A stretch of DNA of 64,000 nt from CAVAWX01 sp963614215 (lineage in GTDB: Bacteria > Actinomycetota > Coriobacteriia > Coriobacteriales > QAMH01), in assembly GCA_963614215.1 (NCBI GenBank), contig CAVECB010000002.1, positions 1 through 64,000 of the forward strand, written 5' to 3'. The position numbers and the translations under genes were made by a program. Positions 54,201-60,884 of the stretch are shown here, piece after piece. Position 1 is the stretch's first letter. Each line of letters opens with the position of its first letter. The notes beneath the pieces are model-generated. The model did not search any database, was not told where the DNA came from, and saw only the letters and a list, made by a program, of their open reading frames with translations.

Positions 54201-56618
54201 GCCCGTATCGTCGGTCTTCGTAAACGAGAAGGGCACTTCCTTAGGCTTGTTGGCCAGCTTGTAGCCGGCCGCATAGCTGCCCGTGAAAGCCGTGGCGCCG
54301 CTTGCCGCCGCAACCGTGACCGTCTCGGACACCGCGTCCACCGTGACGGTCCACGAGCCGCCCGCCGCGGTGTAGCCGGCCGGCGCCGAGTCCTCGGTCA
54401 AGGTGTAGGTGCCCGCGCCCAAGCTGCCCAGGTCCACCGTACCGGCCGAGGTGCTCGTGACGGTCTTTATCGTGGTCGAGCCCTGCTTCAACGTGAACTT
54501 CGCGCCCGAAAGCGCCGCGCCGTCGTCGTCGGTCTTTGTGAAGCTGAAGGGCACGGTCTTGCCCGCGTTAGCCAGCTTGTAGCCGGCCGACTGGCTGCCC
54601 GTGAAGGCCGTAGCACCGCCTGCCGCCGCGACCGTGACGGTTGAGTTCACCGCGTTCACCGTGACGGTCCACGACCCGCCCGAGGCCACATAGCCCGCAG
54701 GCGCCGAGTCCTCGGTCAAGGTGTAGGTCCCCGCCCCCAGGCTGCCGAAGTCCACGAGGCCGGCCGAGGTGCTCGTGACGGTCTTTATCGTGGTCGAGCC
54801 CTGCTTCAACGTGAACTTCGCGCCCGAAAGCGCCGCGCCGTCGCCGTCGGTCTTCGTAAAGCTGAAGGGCACGGTCTTGCCCGCGTTGGCCAGCTTGTAG
54901 CCGGCCGCGTAGCTGCCCGTAAAGGCCGTGGCACCGCCTACGGCCGCGATCGTGACCGTCGAGTTCACCGCGTCCACCGTGACGGTCCACGACCCGCCCG
55001 AGGCCACGTAGCCCGCAGGCGCCTCACTTTCCGTCATAGTGTAGGTGCCGCTCGGCAATTCGCCGAAGTCCACAAGGCCAGACGAAGTGCTCGTGCACAG
55101 CTTCGATGCAGTGGTGTCCTGCGTCAACATCAACGTGAACTTCGCACCCGAAAGTGCCGTGCCCGACGCATCCGTCTTTGTGAACTTAAAGGGCACCGTG
55201 ATGGGCTCATAGACGACGGCCACCGTGTGGTTCGCGCTGATGTTGGAAAAGGTCTGGCTACTGGGCTTCGAGCTTGTGACGTTCGCACCGTCCACTGTCA
55301 CGGATTTCAGCTTGTAGCCAGCGCTCGGCGCGTAGCTGATGGTCTTGCTCGAGCCATATTCCGCCGTGCACGATGGGTCAATGGTGCCGTTTTTCACCGT
55401 CGTGGTGATCGTGTAGTTCTTCTTGGCCACGTAGACGTTGATGTAGTGGTTCGAGTTCGCGTACTGCCAAGTGGCCGAGTTCACGGCTTTCGCGTCGTTG
55501 GTCGTCTTGTCCGTGCGCGAGTACTTCAGCTCGTAGCCTGTGGGAATGGCCAGCGAAACGGTGGTCGCGCTCGTGTCGGAGCTGTACATGGTGACCGTCT
55601 TGGAGACGCGGCTACTGGTGAACTCGACAGGAGAACCCGAGGTGACGTCATAGAGATGCCCTTCCAGGGTGACGTTTTGATTGTAGGCGTTCAACCGGCT
55701 GCCACTCGTCTCTATGATCATGCCCTTCTTCACGGTGTATGTGAAGGTCGAGCCGTGGTGCAAAGTGAGCACGCCCAAGTTGCATTCCGGGCTGCCGGAG
55801 TTCGAGGCAGAAGTGAACGTTGTGCCAGAACGGGAGATGCCGCCGCCGTAGATGGCCTTGTCTACGCCGTTTGCGTTGATGGTGTATGTCTCGTTGGTTC
55901 CGGCAATCGTGCCGCGGGTGATGTTGAAGAAGTAGTTGTACCAGTACAGGTCGCTTACCGATGTCTTGAAGCTGGTGCCGCTGTAGTAGAAGTCGTATTT
56001 GAAGGTCGCGGTGCAGTAGCTGCAGTCAATCGCCGTGACGTATTTGTTGAAGTTTTTCTGTATGGCGATGTAGGCAGAACCCCAGATATCCGTCACATTG
56101 GTGATGGTGATCTTGAGGTCCACGCTTTTGCCCTTGAACCAGCCGACGTTTGTGATGGTGACGTACTTGTTCTTGGCGGATTTGGCGCCGACGCGGTAGC
56201 CTTCGCAATGGCCTTGCACGCTGCCGATTAGGGCACTGTTGGAAGAGGTCCAGCCCGACGAAAACCCCATTTTGCTCGTGCCGCTGCCGTTCCATCTCGG
56301 GGAGAACTGATAGAGCTTGGGCACGGTGAATTTCGAATTGCCTTGGTCGTAGGTCGTGGCCTGCGCGCCCGGCATTTCCACGAAGAGCTGGGAGAGGCCA
56401 AAGAGGGCGGCCAGCACCGCAACAGTCGCGACGCCGCAGGCAAGTGCACGGCGCAAACCCCGCCTCTTGCCGCGTTTTTTGCCCGCGGCTCGCCGCGTCG
56501 GACGCGCGTCGACAGCATTGTTGAAAACAGCGGCAGGGCGCGTGGCGTCCGTGCTCGCGCACGTAGATTCCAGTCGTGCGGCGTCCGCGCGACGCGAGGA
56601 TGCGGGAGACTTCAGCAA
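48228..56618 (-). CDS. Giant sortase-anchored surface protein with SpaA/Cna-B-type repeats
   Basis: 2,796 residues if begun at the TTG at 56618. A basic stretch (GKKRGKRRGLRRAL) and hydrophobic segment at about 46-80 form a long signal peptide ending PGAQA. A unique N-terminal beta-rich region of about 450 residues follows. Then come about 17 SpaA-like prealbumin domains, each starting PFSFTKTD and ending with LTETAAPxGY, interrupted by two DUF11-type domains (VTKTVSTSVSD, VTKTAFSPDF). The C-terminus has MPLAG, a hydrophobic span and RRRNERS, a sortase signal variant. It is probably an isopeptide-stabilised adhesin. With the present G8 tract upstream, the best ATG is out of frame (see the tract entry), so expression may switch on and off. 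Confidence 0.92.
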   Translation of the reverse strand: MLKSPASSRRADAARLESTCASTDATRPAAVFNNAVDARPTRRAAGKKRGKRRGLRRALACGVATVAVLAALFGLSQLFVEMPGAQATTYDQGNSKFTVPKLYQFSPRWNGSGTSKMGFSSGWTSSNSALIGSVQGHCEGYRVGAKSAKNKYVTITNVGWFKGKSVDLKITITNVTDIWGSAYIAIQKNFNKYVTAIDCSYCTATFKYDFYYSGTSFKTSVSDLYWYNYFFNITRGTIAGTNETYTINANGVDKAIYGGGISRSGTTFTSASNSGSPECNLGVLTLHHGSTFTYTVKKGMIIETSGSRLNAYNQNVTLEGHLYDVTSGSPVEFTSSRVSKTVTMYSSDTSATTVSLAIPTGYELKYSRTDKTTNDAKAVNSATWQYANSNHYINVYVAKKNYTITTTVKNGTIDPSCTAEYGSSKTISYAPSAGYKLKSVTVDGANVTSSKPSSQTFSNISANHTVAVVYEPITVPFKFTKTDASGTALSGAKFTLMLTQDTTASKLCTSTSSGLVDFGELPSGTYTMTESEAPAGYVASGGSWTVTVDAVNSTVTIAAVGGATAFTGSYAAGYKLANAGKTVPFSFTKTDGDGAALSGAKFTLKQGSTTIKTVTSTSAGLVDFGSLGAGTYTLTEDSAPAGYVASGGSWTVTVNAVNSTVTVAAAGGATAFTGSQSAGYKLANAGKTVPFSFTKTDDDGAALSGAKFTLKQGSTTIKTVTSTSAGTVDLGSLGAGTYTLTEDSAPAGYTAAGGSWTVTVDAVSETVTVAAASGATAFTGSYAAGYKLANKPKEVPFSFTKTDDTGTALAGAKFKLVNGSTTVGELESGTDGKVDFGSLRAGTYTLTETSAPTGYTAAGGSWTVTVNAVSETVTIAAQSGATAFTGSYADGYKLVNALSPLPFSFTKTDAETGDVLAGARFGLYSSTSMTASALVKSATSTDAGLVDFGTLDSGTYYLSETTAPDGYKKLSGYWRVDVNLSGSNTVALTSASGATAFTGSYADGYSLANERPGALFSFTKTNETGKALAGASFELRQDDTLLKTVESASDGTVSFGKLETGTYVLTETAAPSGYEKSDGSWTVVVDGDNTTVSIISNDGATDFTGSYADGYKLANKNDSTVLVTKTVSTSVSDVPPAGSVVSVGDRVYYAFTITNSSTADAEVSIRDYVPEYLYVGSVWYGPGNVAPDITGNTITWQSIKVPAGTTYTSKCTIQATVRDTAPSVIRNVALYEVDWDGTGDPAIETNEIVHYTRGVPFSFTKTDQSGTALAGATFELKQGDTVLQTVTSADGSGTTATGLVDFGSLGPGTYTLTETFAPTGYEKSGGSWTVVVDGDNTTVSIASNDGATDFTGSYADGYSLANKAIPIISVTKTAFSPDFGASVSPGDMLIYTFEIKNNGAAAASLTLRDYVPEGTVFLGAMMPPDGSDKAPDWDEDENFVTWDSFNVPVNPGYGGVCALHVKVLDDAPSVIRNVGLYEVDWDGTGDPANETNEIIHYVPRVPFSFTKTDSGTGTALSGASFELVNQKTKTTVGTVTSGDDGKVDFGEVASGTYTLTETAAPKGYDMTQHTWTVVVDAENDTVSITANDGAPEFTGTYADGDLKVANEPLKGTFKFTKTNVSGAALKGAGFTLKQNGTEVATATSGSDGVVSFSGLVPGTYDLYEDSLPYYHSHSHAVWSDSEYFHWAVTLALSDDAKSVDVTSITSVMPDGSYEQPTDFEGSTANGWTLKNYEPLPFSFKKVDEDGNPLQHTDFVIEYGSESWISTSTDENGIFELGGFLHSGTYKLFENIATDGYEMWTGRWNMDVDMDARTISISIDSDYGGTAIDFEGDYQTGFTLVNKKPSIPFTFTKVDENDNPLEGAEFLVEYLDVEGQTEGSDFSWGVSDANGLVEFDRGFSQPGTYVLSEQVAPERYDRPSSTWKITVAQDSTTKALSISSVEPMGDDAPLFAGNYEDGYTLTNARASRMPFAFTKTGAGGNELQGATFELRRDGQVYATVTSDEEGWVDFGKLDAGDWTLVETSSPAGYADPAGSWTVSVDVENWKLAVTANDGATAFGGTFEDGLTLENEKEPVAFTFGKADSKTGTLLSGATFTLTPASGTALSAESGVDGTVSFTNLADGTYTLSETAAPDGYDTLTGTWTVAVDSAAEPPVTVTPVGDTRAFTGTYDDGFTLTNDALALPFSFIKTDSKTGAALSGATFTLDRGDGTVLTATSDASGKVDFGLLDKEGYYTLAETAAPSGYERVLGTWNVYADIANRTVEVYATEGTTTYAPAPGGSYADGYTIADAPDEGTVAFSFKKSDQASDDGLDLENAAFSMYTCVDGHTELSEHTGTAGSTTSCWKLWKSVGGTGHTGSTYDFGKLTPGKSYMLVEDRAAGGYHDADGDWQALDYELPSGQWLVTVPATATSQTDLVVEPCEDGQASADWNFGNAQAFSGGANSRWVINEAAATEPLSFTKKSSDLKTALPGFTFALYECTNPQHSGKDSHSAVAGGSDSCWGSYDADGLATSDPLKTVVSGADGTVDFGELPRGYYMLVETAVPSSYTAPSGREWEFEVPTGQLLIDFDTFFGQDAGDGSGAFFIPQEQREGTGLAIETGGADAAKNVGCAVVNTPTNLTDEDKTTDFTFTKIGDGDAALAGATFELYKCGNSAHTSAADHSELATNDTDCCWKVDAAYATATSGDDGVVSFTGLYSGQYMMVETASPEGYRRPYGQWMLDVDAVGGAVSVTARGEMLPPAFKVGADGAYSLPNYRNWTMPLAGAGGAVVLTAGGAALVTAAVVAMLFSRRRNERS
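54463..55098. repeat. Near-identical 318-bp modules inside the giant surface gene
   Basis: Two consecutive 106-codon SpaA modules (54463-54780 and 54781-55098) match almost base for base, for example at GTCTTTATCGTGGTCGAGCC and again at GAAGGGCACGGTCTTGCCCG. Such recent duplication allows repeat number to change by recombination. Confidence 0.85.
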
Positions 56619-56624
56619 TGAAAG

Positions 56625-56632
56625 CCCCCCCC
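56625..56632 (-). promoter_or_regulatory. Poly-G(8) tract: candidate phase-variation switch for the giant surface gene
   Basis: Eight G residues (minus strand). An ATG at 56701-56699 sits eight bases after AGGAGGAG, the best start signal here. Its frame (MRGEKTPRRRIGRDAKGAGR) crosses the tract and stops at TGA within a few codons. It is offset by 83 bases from the giant frame, so adding one G (or losing two) would fuse it to the surface protein. In the giant frame itself a TGA lies six codons before the TTG. Confidence 0.75.
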
Positions 56633-56709
56633 TTCAGATGCGCGGCCGGCACCCTTTGCGTCGCGGCCGATGCGCCTCCTCGGCGTCTTCTCGCCCCTCA
56701 TATCCACAG

Positions 56710-56759
56710 CTCCTCCTGCGCATTTCCCCATTTACATACATATGCGCAGGATAATAGCA
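56710..56759 (-). promoter_or_regulatory. Promoter and leader hairpin of the giant surface gene
   Basis: On the minus strand TG-C-TATTAT (56759-56751) is an extended -10 without a clear -35. Right after it, CCTGCGCAT (56750-56742) and ATGCGCAGG (56723-56715) form a perfect 9-bp inverted repeat with an 18-base loop. The 3' arm overlaps the ribosome site AGGAGGAG (56717-56710), so the hairpin could restrain translation. Confidence 0.55.
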
Positions 56760-56844
56760 CGCAATTTCACACGCCGAACGCGGCACTCGCCCATTTTGAA
56801 CGCAGGTCACGCCTATTCGACGGTTTGGACGATATGCGCTTGGG

Positions 56845-57699
56845 TTAGGCCAGGGTGTCGCCTAGAGCCTCGCGCAGAGCGGGGGCAAAGCGCGTATCTT
56901 TCAGCGCCATCTGCACGTTGGCGGCAATCCAGCTGGCGATGGTGCCCGTGTCGTAGCCCTGGCCGGGCTCGATCACGTAGGCATAGAGCTCCTCGCGGTC
57001 CAGCAAATCGACGAGCGCATCAGTCAGCTGAATCTCGCCGCCCGCGCCCGGCTTCGTCGCGGCCAAAAGCTCCATGACCGCAGGCGAGAGCAGGTAGCGC
57101 CCGAAAATGGACAGGTTGCTGGGCGCGTCTTGCAGCGCGGGCTTTTCAATCATCTTGTTCACCCGCACGACGCCGCCGTCCAGCTCCTCGCCGCCGACAA
57201 TGCCAAAGCGGCTGACCTCGGAATCGGGCACAGGCAGCACGGCGATCACGCTCGCACCGCCGTGCGCGGCCGAAATCTCGGCCATCTTGGAGCAGACGTC
57301 GTTGCCGGGCACGAGCACATCGCCCAGCATGACGAGAAACATGTCGTCGCCCACGGCCTCTGCCGCGCAGTGCACGGCATGACCCAGGCCCAGCGGCTCA
57401 TCTTGGACGGCAAAGCTCACCGGCAGGCTGCCCGCATGCGCGACGGCCTCGGCGAAAGAATCCTTGCCCGCCGCCTTCATCTGCTCGACGAGCTTGGGGT
57501 TTTCGGTGAACTGCTCGGCAATGGAGGGCTTGCCCTCGCTCGTGACGATAACCACCTCGTCGGCGCCGGCCGCAAGCGCCTCCTCGACGATGTATTGGAT
57601 GGTCGGCTTGTCCACTACGGGCAGCATCTCCTTGGGCTGCGCCTTCGTCGCGGGCAGAAAACGGCTGCCCAGTCCTGCCGCGGGTATGACTGCTTTCAT
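56845..57699 (-). CDS. galU: UTP-glucose-1-phosphate uridylyltransferase
   Basis: 284 residues. The nucleotide-binding start AVIPAAGLGSRFLPATKAQPKEMLP, the QDEPLGLGHAVHCA motif, and VNKMIEKP are diagnostic of GalU. It makes UDP-glucose for cell-wall and surface polysaccharides. AGGAGGAC lies before the ATG. Its stop lies 226 bp before the giant surface gene, which has its own leader. Confidence 0.96.
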   Translation of the reverse strand: MKAVIPAAGLGSRFLPATKAQPKEMLPVVDKPTIQYIVEEALAAGADEVVIVTSEGKPSIAEQFTENPKLVEQMKAAGKDSFAEAVAHAGSLPVSFAVQDEPLGLGHAVHCAAEAVGDDMFLVMLGDVLVPGNDVCSKMAEISAAHGGASVIAVLPVPDSEVSRFGIVGGEELDGGVVRVNKMIEKPALQDAPSNLSIFGRYLLSPAVMELLAATKPGAGGEIQLTDALVDLLDREELYAYVIEPGQGYDTGTIASWIAANVQMALKDTRFAPALREALGDTLA

Positions 57700-57831
57700 C
57701 TTCGTCCTCCTGGTTGCGTCTCGTGTGCGCCCGATAGGCGCCGGATGCCTTCGGGCTTTCGTGTGCTTCAGGCGGCGCGGCTCTTCACCCTTCGCGCCGC
57801 CTGCGTCTGTGCCCGTGCCTGCGCCCCTACG

Positions 57832-58938
57832 CTAGATGCGCTCGGCGATTTTCGTGCCCATATCGCTCGTAGACAGCACGTGGTCGGCAGGCGTCGTGTC
57901 CTGCGCGACGTCGTAGGTGCACCAACCGTCGGCCAGCGCCTCGCGCACGGCACGGTCGATGTCGGCGGCGGCCTCGTCCATGTCGAAGCTGTACTTCAAC
58001 ATCATGGCGGCCGACTGAATCTGGCTGATGGGGTTCACGTCGTTTTTGCCCGCATGCTTGGGCGCCGAGCCGTGGCTGGGCTCGTACAGCGAGGTGGAAT
58101 CGCCCAGCGACGCGCTGGCCAGCAAGCCCAGCGAGCCACACAGCATCGAGGCTTCGTCGGAAAGTATGTCGCCGAAGGTGTTTTCCGTGACGATAACGTC
58201 GAATTGGTCGGGGTGGTTGATGATCTGCATGGCCGTGTTGTCCACGAGCATGTCGGAAAACTCCACGTCCGGATAGTCGGCGGCCACCTCGTGGGCAATC
58301 TTGCGCCACAGGCGGCTCGTATCGAGCACGTTGGCCTTGTCCACGCTGGTCAGCTTGCCACGGCGCTTGCGCGCAGCCTCGAAGCCGCGGCGGATAATGC
58401 GCTCTATTTCGTAGGCGTCGTATTGCATGACGTCGTAGGCGTGCGTGCCCGGCGCGCCCGCACCGCCCGCGCCCGCGACGCCTTCTTGCGTGACGTGGTC
58501 GCCGAAATACAGCCCGCCCGTCAGCTCGCGCACGATGAGTAGGTCCACGCCTTTCACCTTCTCGGTTTTAAGCGGCGAGTTTGCAGCGATGGAGTCGTAG
58601 ATCTGGACGGGGCGCAGGTTCGCGTACAGCCCCAGCTCCTTGCGAATCTTCAGCAGGCCGTGCTCGGGGCGCGGCGCACCTGGCTCGGTCGTGTCCCATT
58701 TCGGGCCGCCCACAGCGCCCAGCAGCACCGCGTCGGATTCGCGTGCCAACTCAAGCGTCTCGTCCGGTAGCGCCTGACCGGTTTCGTCGATGGCCGCCCC
58801 GCCGATCAGCGCGTCCGTGCACTCGAAGGCCACGTCGTATTTTTTCTCGACGGCGCGCAAGACCTTGATGGCCTCCGCCACAATCTCTGGCCCTATGCCG
58901 TCGCCCGCCGTCACGCACACCTTATAGCTCTTGCCCAT
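57832..58938 (-). CDS. leuB: 3-isopropylmalate dehydrogenase
   Basis: 368 residues from the ATG at 58938 (GAGGAG upstream; a TTG two codons earlier is in frame). The NAD-dependent beta-decarboxylating dehydrogenase motifs are complete: AGDGIGPEIV, RELTGGLYFG, the catalytic VDKANVLDTSRLWR, and NTFGDILSDEASM, then EPSHGSAPKHAG. It performs the third step of leucine synthesis. An Ala/Gly-rich insert (GVAGAGGAGAPGT) follows the YFG motif. It is third in leuC-leuD-leuB. Confidence 0.96.
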   Translation of the reverse strand: MGKSYKVCVTAGDGIGPEIVAEAIKVLRAVEKKYDVAFECTDALIGGAAIDETGQALPDETLELARESDAVLLGAVGGPKWDTTEPGAPRPEHGLLKIRKELGLYANLRPVQIYDSIAANSPLKTEKVKGVDLLIVRELTGGLYFGDHVTQEGVAGAGGAGAPGTHAYDVMQYDAYEIERIIRRGFEAARKRRGKLTSVDKANVLDTSRLWRKIAHEVAADYPDVEFSDMLVDNTAMQIINHPDQFDVIVTENTFGDILSDEASMLCGSLGLLASASLGDSTSLYEPSHGSAPKHAGKNDVNPISQIQSAAMMLKYSFDMDEAAADIDRAVREALADGWCTYDVAQDTTPADHVLSTSDMGTKIAERI

Positions 58939-59078
58939 GTTCAACTCCTCGTTTGCCGAACGTTTCCAAACCCCGGCCTATCCGCCGAAGGATTCGCCTT
59001 GCCTCAAACGCGCGCGCCTTTTCACCGCACGCGCCACGCTGCGCCGTATCGCGCCTACGCCCCTTGCCCAGCCCTGCG

Positions 59079-59573
59079 CTACTTGCCCATCTTCGCCTTC
59101 GTGCGCGCGACCAGGCCGCCCGCCTCGATGATCTCGCGGATGAACGGCGGAAACGGCTGCGCGGTCCAGCTCTGGCCCGTCGTCTCGTTCACGATCGTGC
59201 CTGCCTCCGCGTCCACCGAGACCACATCGCCGTCCGATATGCCGTCCACCGCCTCGGGACACTCCATGATGGCCAGCCCCGTGTTGATAGAGTTGCGGTA
59301 GAAGATGCGCGCGAAGCTCTTGGCCACAACGCAATCCACGCCCGCTGCCTTGATGCACACGGGCGCGTGCTCGCGCGACGACCCGCAGCCGAAGTTCTCC
59401 TCGGCCACGATGATGTCGCCCGGGTGCACCCGCTCGACAAAGGTCGGGTCGAGGTCTTGCATGCAGTGTTTGGCCAGCTCGGCCGGATCGGACGTGTTCA
59501 GGTAGCGAGCCGCGATGATGCAGTCCGTGTCCACGTCGCGCCCGTATTTGATGGCGCCTCCTGAAAACTTCAT
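59079..59573 (-). CDS. leuD: 3-isopropylmalate dehydratase, small subunit
   Basis: 164 residues. The swivel-domain motifs GRDVDTDCIIAARYL, NFGCGSSREHAP and NSINTGL are those of the short archaeal/anaerobic LeuD type. It pairs with LeuC to isomerise isopropylmalate. It starts three bases after the leuC stop. Confidence 0.96.
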   Translation of the reverse strand: MKFSGGAIKYGRDVDTDCIIAARYLNTSDPAELAKHCMQDLDPTFVERVHPGDIIVAEENFGCGSSREHAPVCIKAAGVDCVVAKSFARIFYRNSINTGLAIMECPEAVDGISDGDVVSVDAEAGTIVNETTGQSWTAQPFPPFIREIIEAGGLVARTKAKMGK

Positions 59574-59576
59574 CGC

Positions 59577-60851
59577 CTAGGCCTCCTGTTCCAGCTGCTC
59601 GGGGGTGCATATATAGCCCGCGACGGCCGAGGCAGCGGCCACGGCCGGATTCGAGAGCACGACCTCGGACGTGGGGTCGCCCATGCGCCCGATGAAGTTG
59701 CGGTTGCTCGTGGAGATCGAGCGCTCGTGCGCGGCCAGCACACCCATATAGCCGCCCAAACACGGGCCGCAAGTGGGCGTGGAGATGGCGCAGTTCGCGT
59801 CGAGGAAGATATCCATCAGGCCCTCGTCCATGCACTGGCGCCACACGGCCTGCGTGGCCGGGATGACGATGCAGCGCACGTCCGGGTCCACCTTGCGGCC
59901 GCGCAGCACCTCGGCCGCCTGGCGCATGTCCTCGATGCGCCCGTTCGTGCAGCTGCCAATCACAGACTGGTCGATGTCGATGTCGTTGCACTCGGCCGCC
60001 GGGCGCGTGTTGGAGGGCAGGTGCGGCAGCGAGACCGTCTGGGGGATGTCGGCTGCGTCGATGTGGATGACGCGCTCGTAGACGGCGTCTTCGTCGGCGT
60101 GGTATTCAACGTAAGGCCGCTCGCAGCGCGGATCCACGTAGGCGCGCGTGATGTCGTCCACCTCGAAGATGCCCGCCTTGCCGCCGGCCTCGATGGCCAT
60201 GTTCGATATGGTCAGGCGGCTTTCCATGGACAGCTGCGCGATGGCCGTGCCACTAAATTCCATGGCGCGGTAGAGGGCGCCGTCCACGCCGATCTGGCCG
60301 ATGATGTGCAAGATGACGTCCTTGCCCACGACGCCCGGCGCAAACTGCCCGTCGATGACGAACTTGATGGTGGGCGGCACTTTGAACCAGGCGCGCCCCG
60401 TGGCAAAGCCCACGCCCACGTCCGTCGAGCCCATGCCGGTGGACAAGGCCCCGAGCGCGCCGTAGGTGCAGGTGTGCGAGTCGGCGCCGATGGTGAGGTC
60501 GCCCGGCACGACGACGCCTTGCTCGGGCAAGAGCGCGTGCTCGACGCCCATGACGCCCACCTCGTAGTAGTGCGTCAGCTTTTGCTCGCGGGCAAACTCG
60601 CGGGTCTTTTTGGCCTGCTCGGCCGACTTGATGTCTTTGTTGGGCGTGTAATGGTCGGGCACGAGCACTACTTTTTCCGGATCGAACACCGTGTCCGAAA
60701 TCTGGCGGCACACGTCGATGGCGATGGGTGCCGTGATGTCGTTGGCGTGCACGATGTCGAGGTCGCACTCGACCAGCTGGCCGGGCTCGACCTCGTCGAG
60801 GTGCGCGTGCGCGGCAAGGATCTTCTCCGCGACGGTCATGGGACGTGTCAT
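59577..60851 (-). CDS. leuC: 3-isopropylmalate dehydratase, large subunit
   Basis: 424 residues of the aconitase superfamily. The [4Fe-4S] cysteines are in GSCTNG and TCGPCLGGYMG; VVVPGDLTIGADSHTCTYGALGA and SNRNFIGRMG bind substrate. The length matches the short LeuC type. It needs Fe-S clusters from the suf system encoded elsewhere in the window. It starts 33 bp after thrS, with which it is probably cotranscribed. Confidence 0.97.
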   Translation of the reverse strand: MTRPMTVAEKILAAHAHLDEVEPGQLVECDLDIVHANDITAPIAIDVCRQISDTVFDPEKVVLVPDHYTPNKDIKSAEQAKKTREFAREQKLTHYYEVGVMGVEHALLPEQGVVVPGDLTIGADSHTCTYGALGALSTGMGSTDVGVGFATGRAWFKVPPTIKFVIDGQFAPGVVGKDVILHIIGQIGVDGALYRAMEFSGTAIAQLSMESRLTISNMAIEAGGKAGIFEVDDITRAYVDPRCERPYVEYHADEDAVYERVIHIDAADIPQTVSLPHLPSNTRPAAECNDIDIDQSVIGSCTNGRIEDMRQAAEVLRGRKVDPDVRCIVIPATQAVWRQCMDEGLMDIFLDANCAISTPTCGPCLGGYMGVLAAHERSISTSNRNFIGRMGDPTSEVVLSNPAVAAASAVAGYICTPEQLEQEA

Positions 60852-60884
60852 GTTCTACACCTGCACTTTCTGCAATGTCATAGC

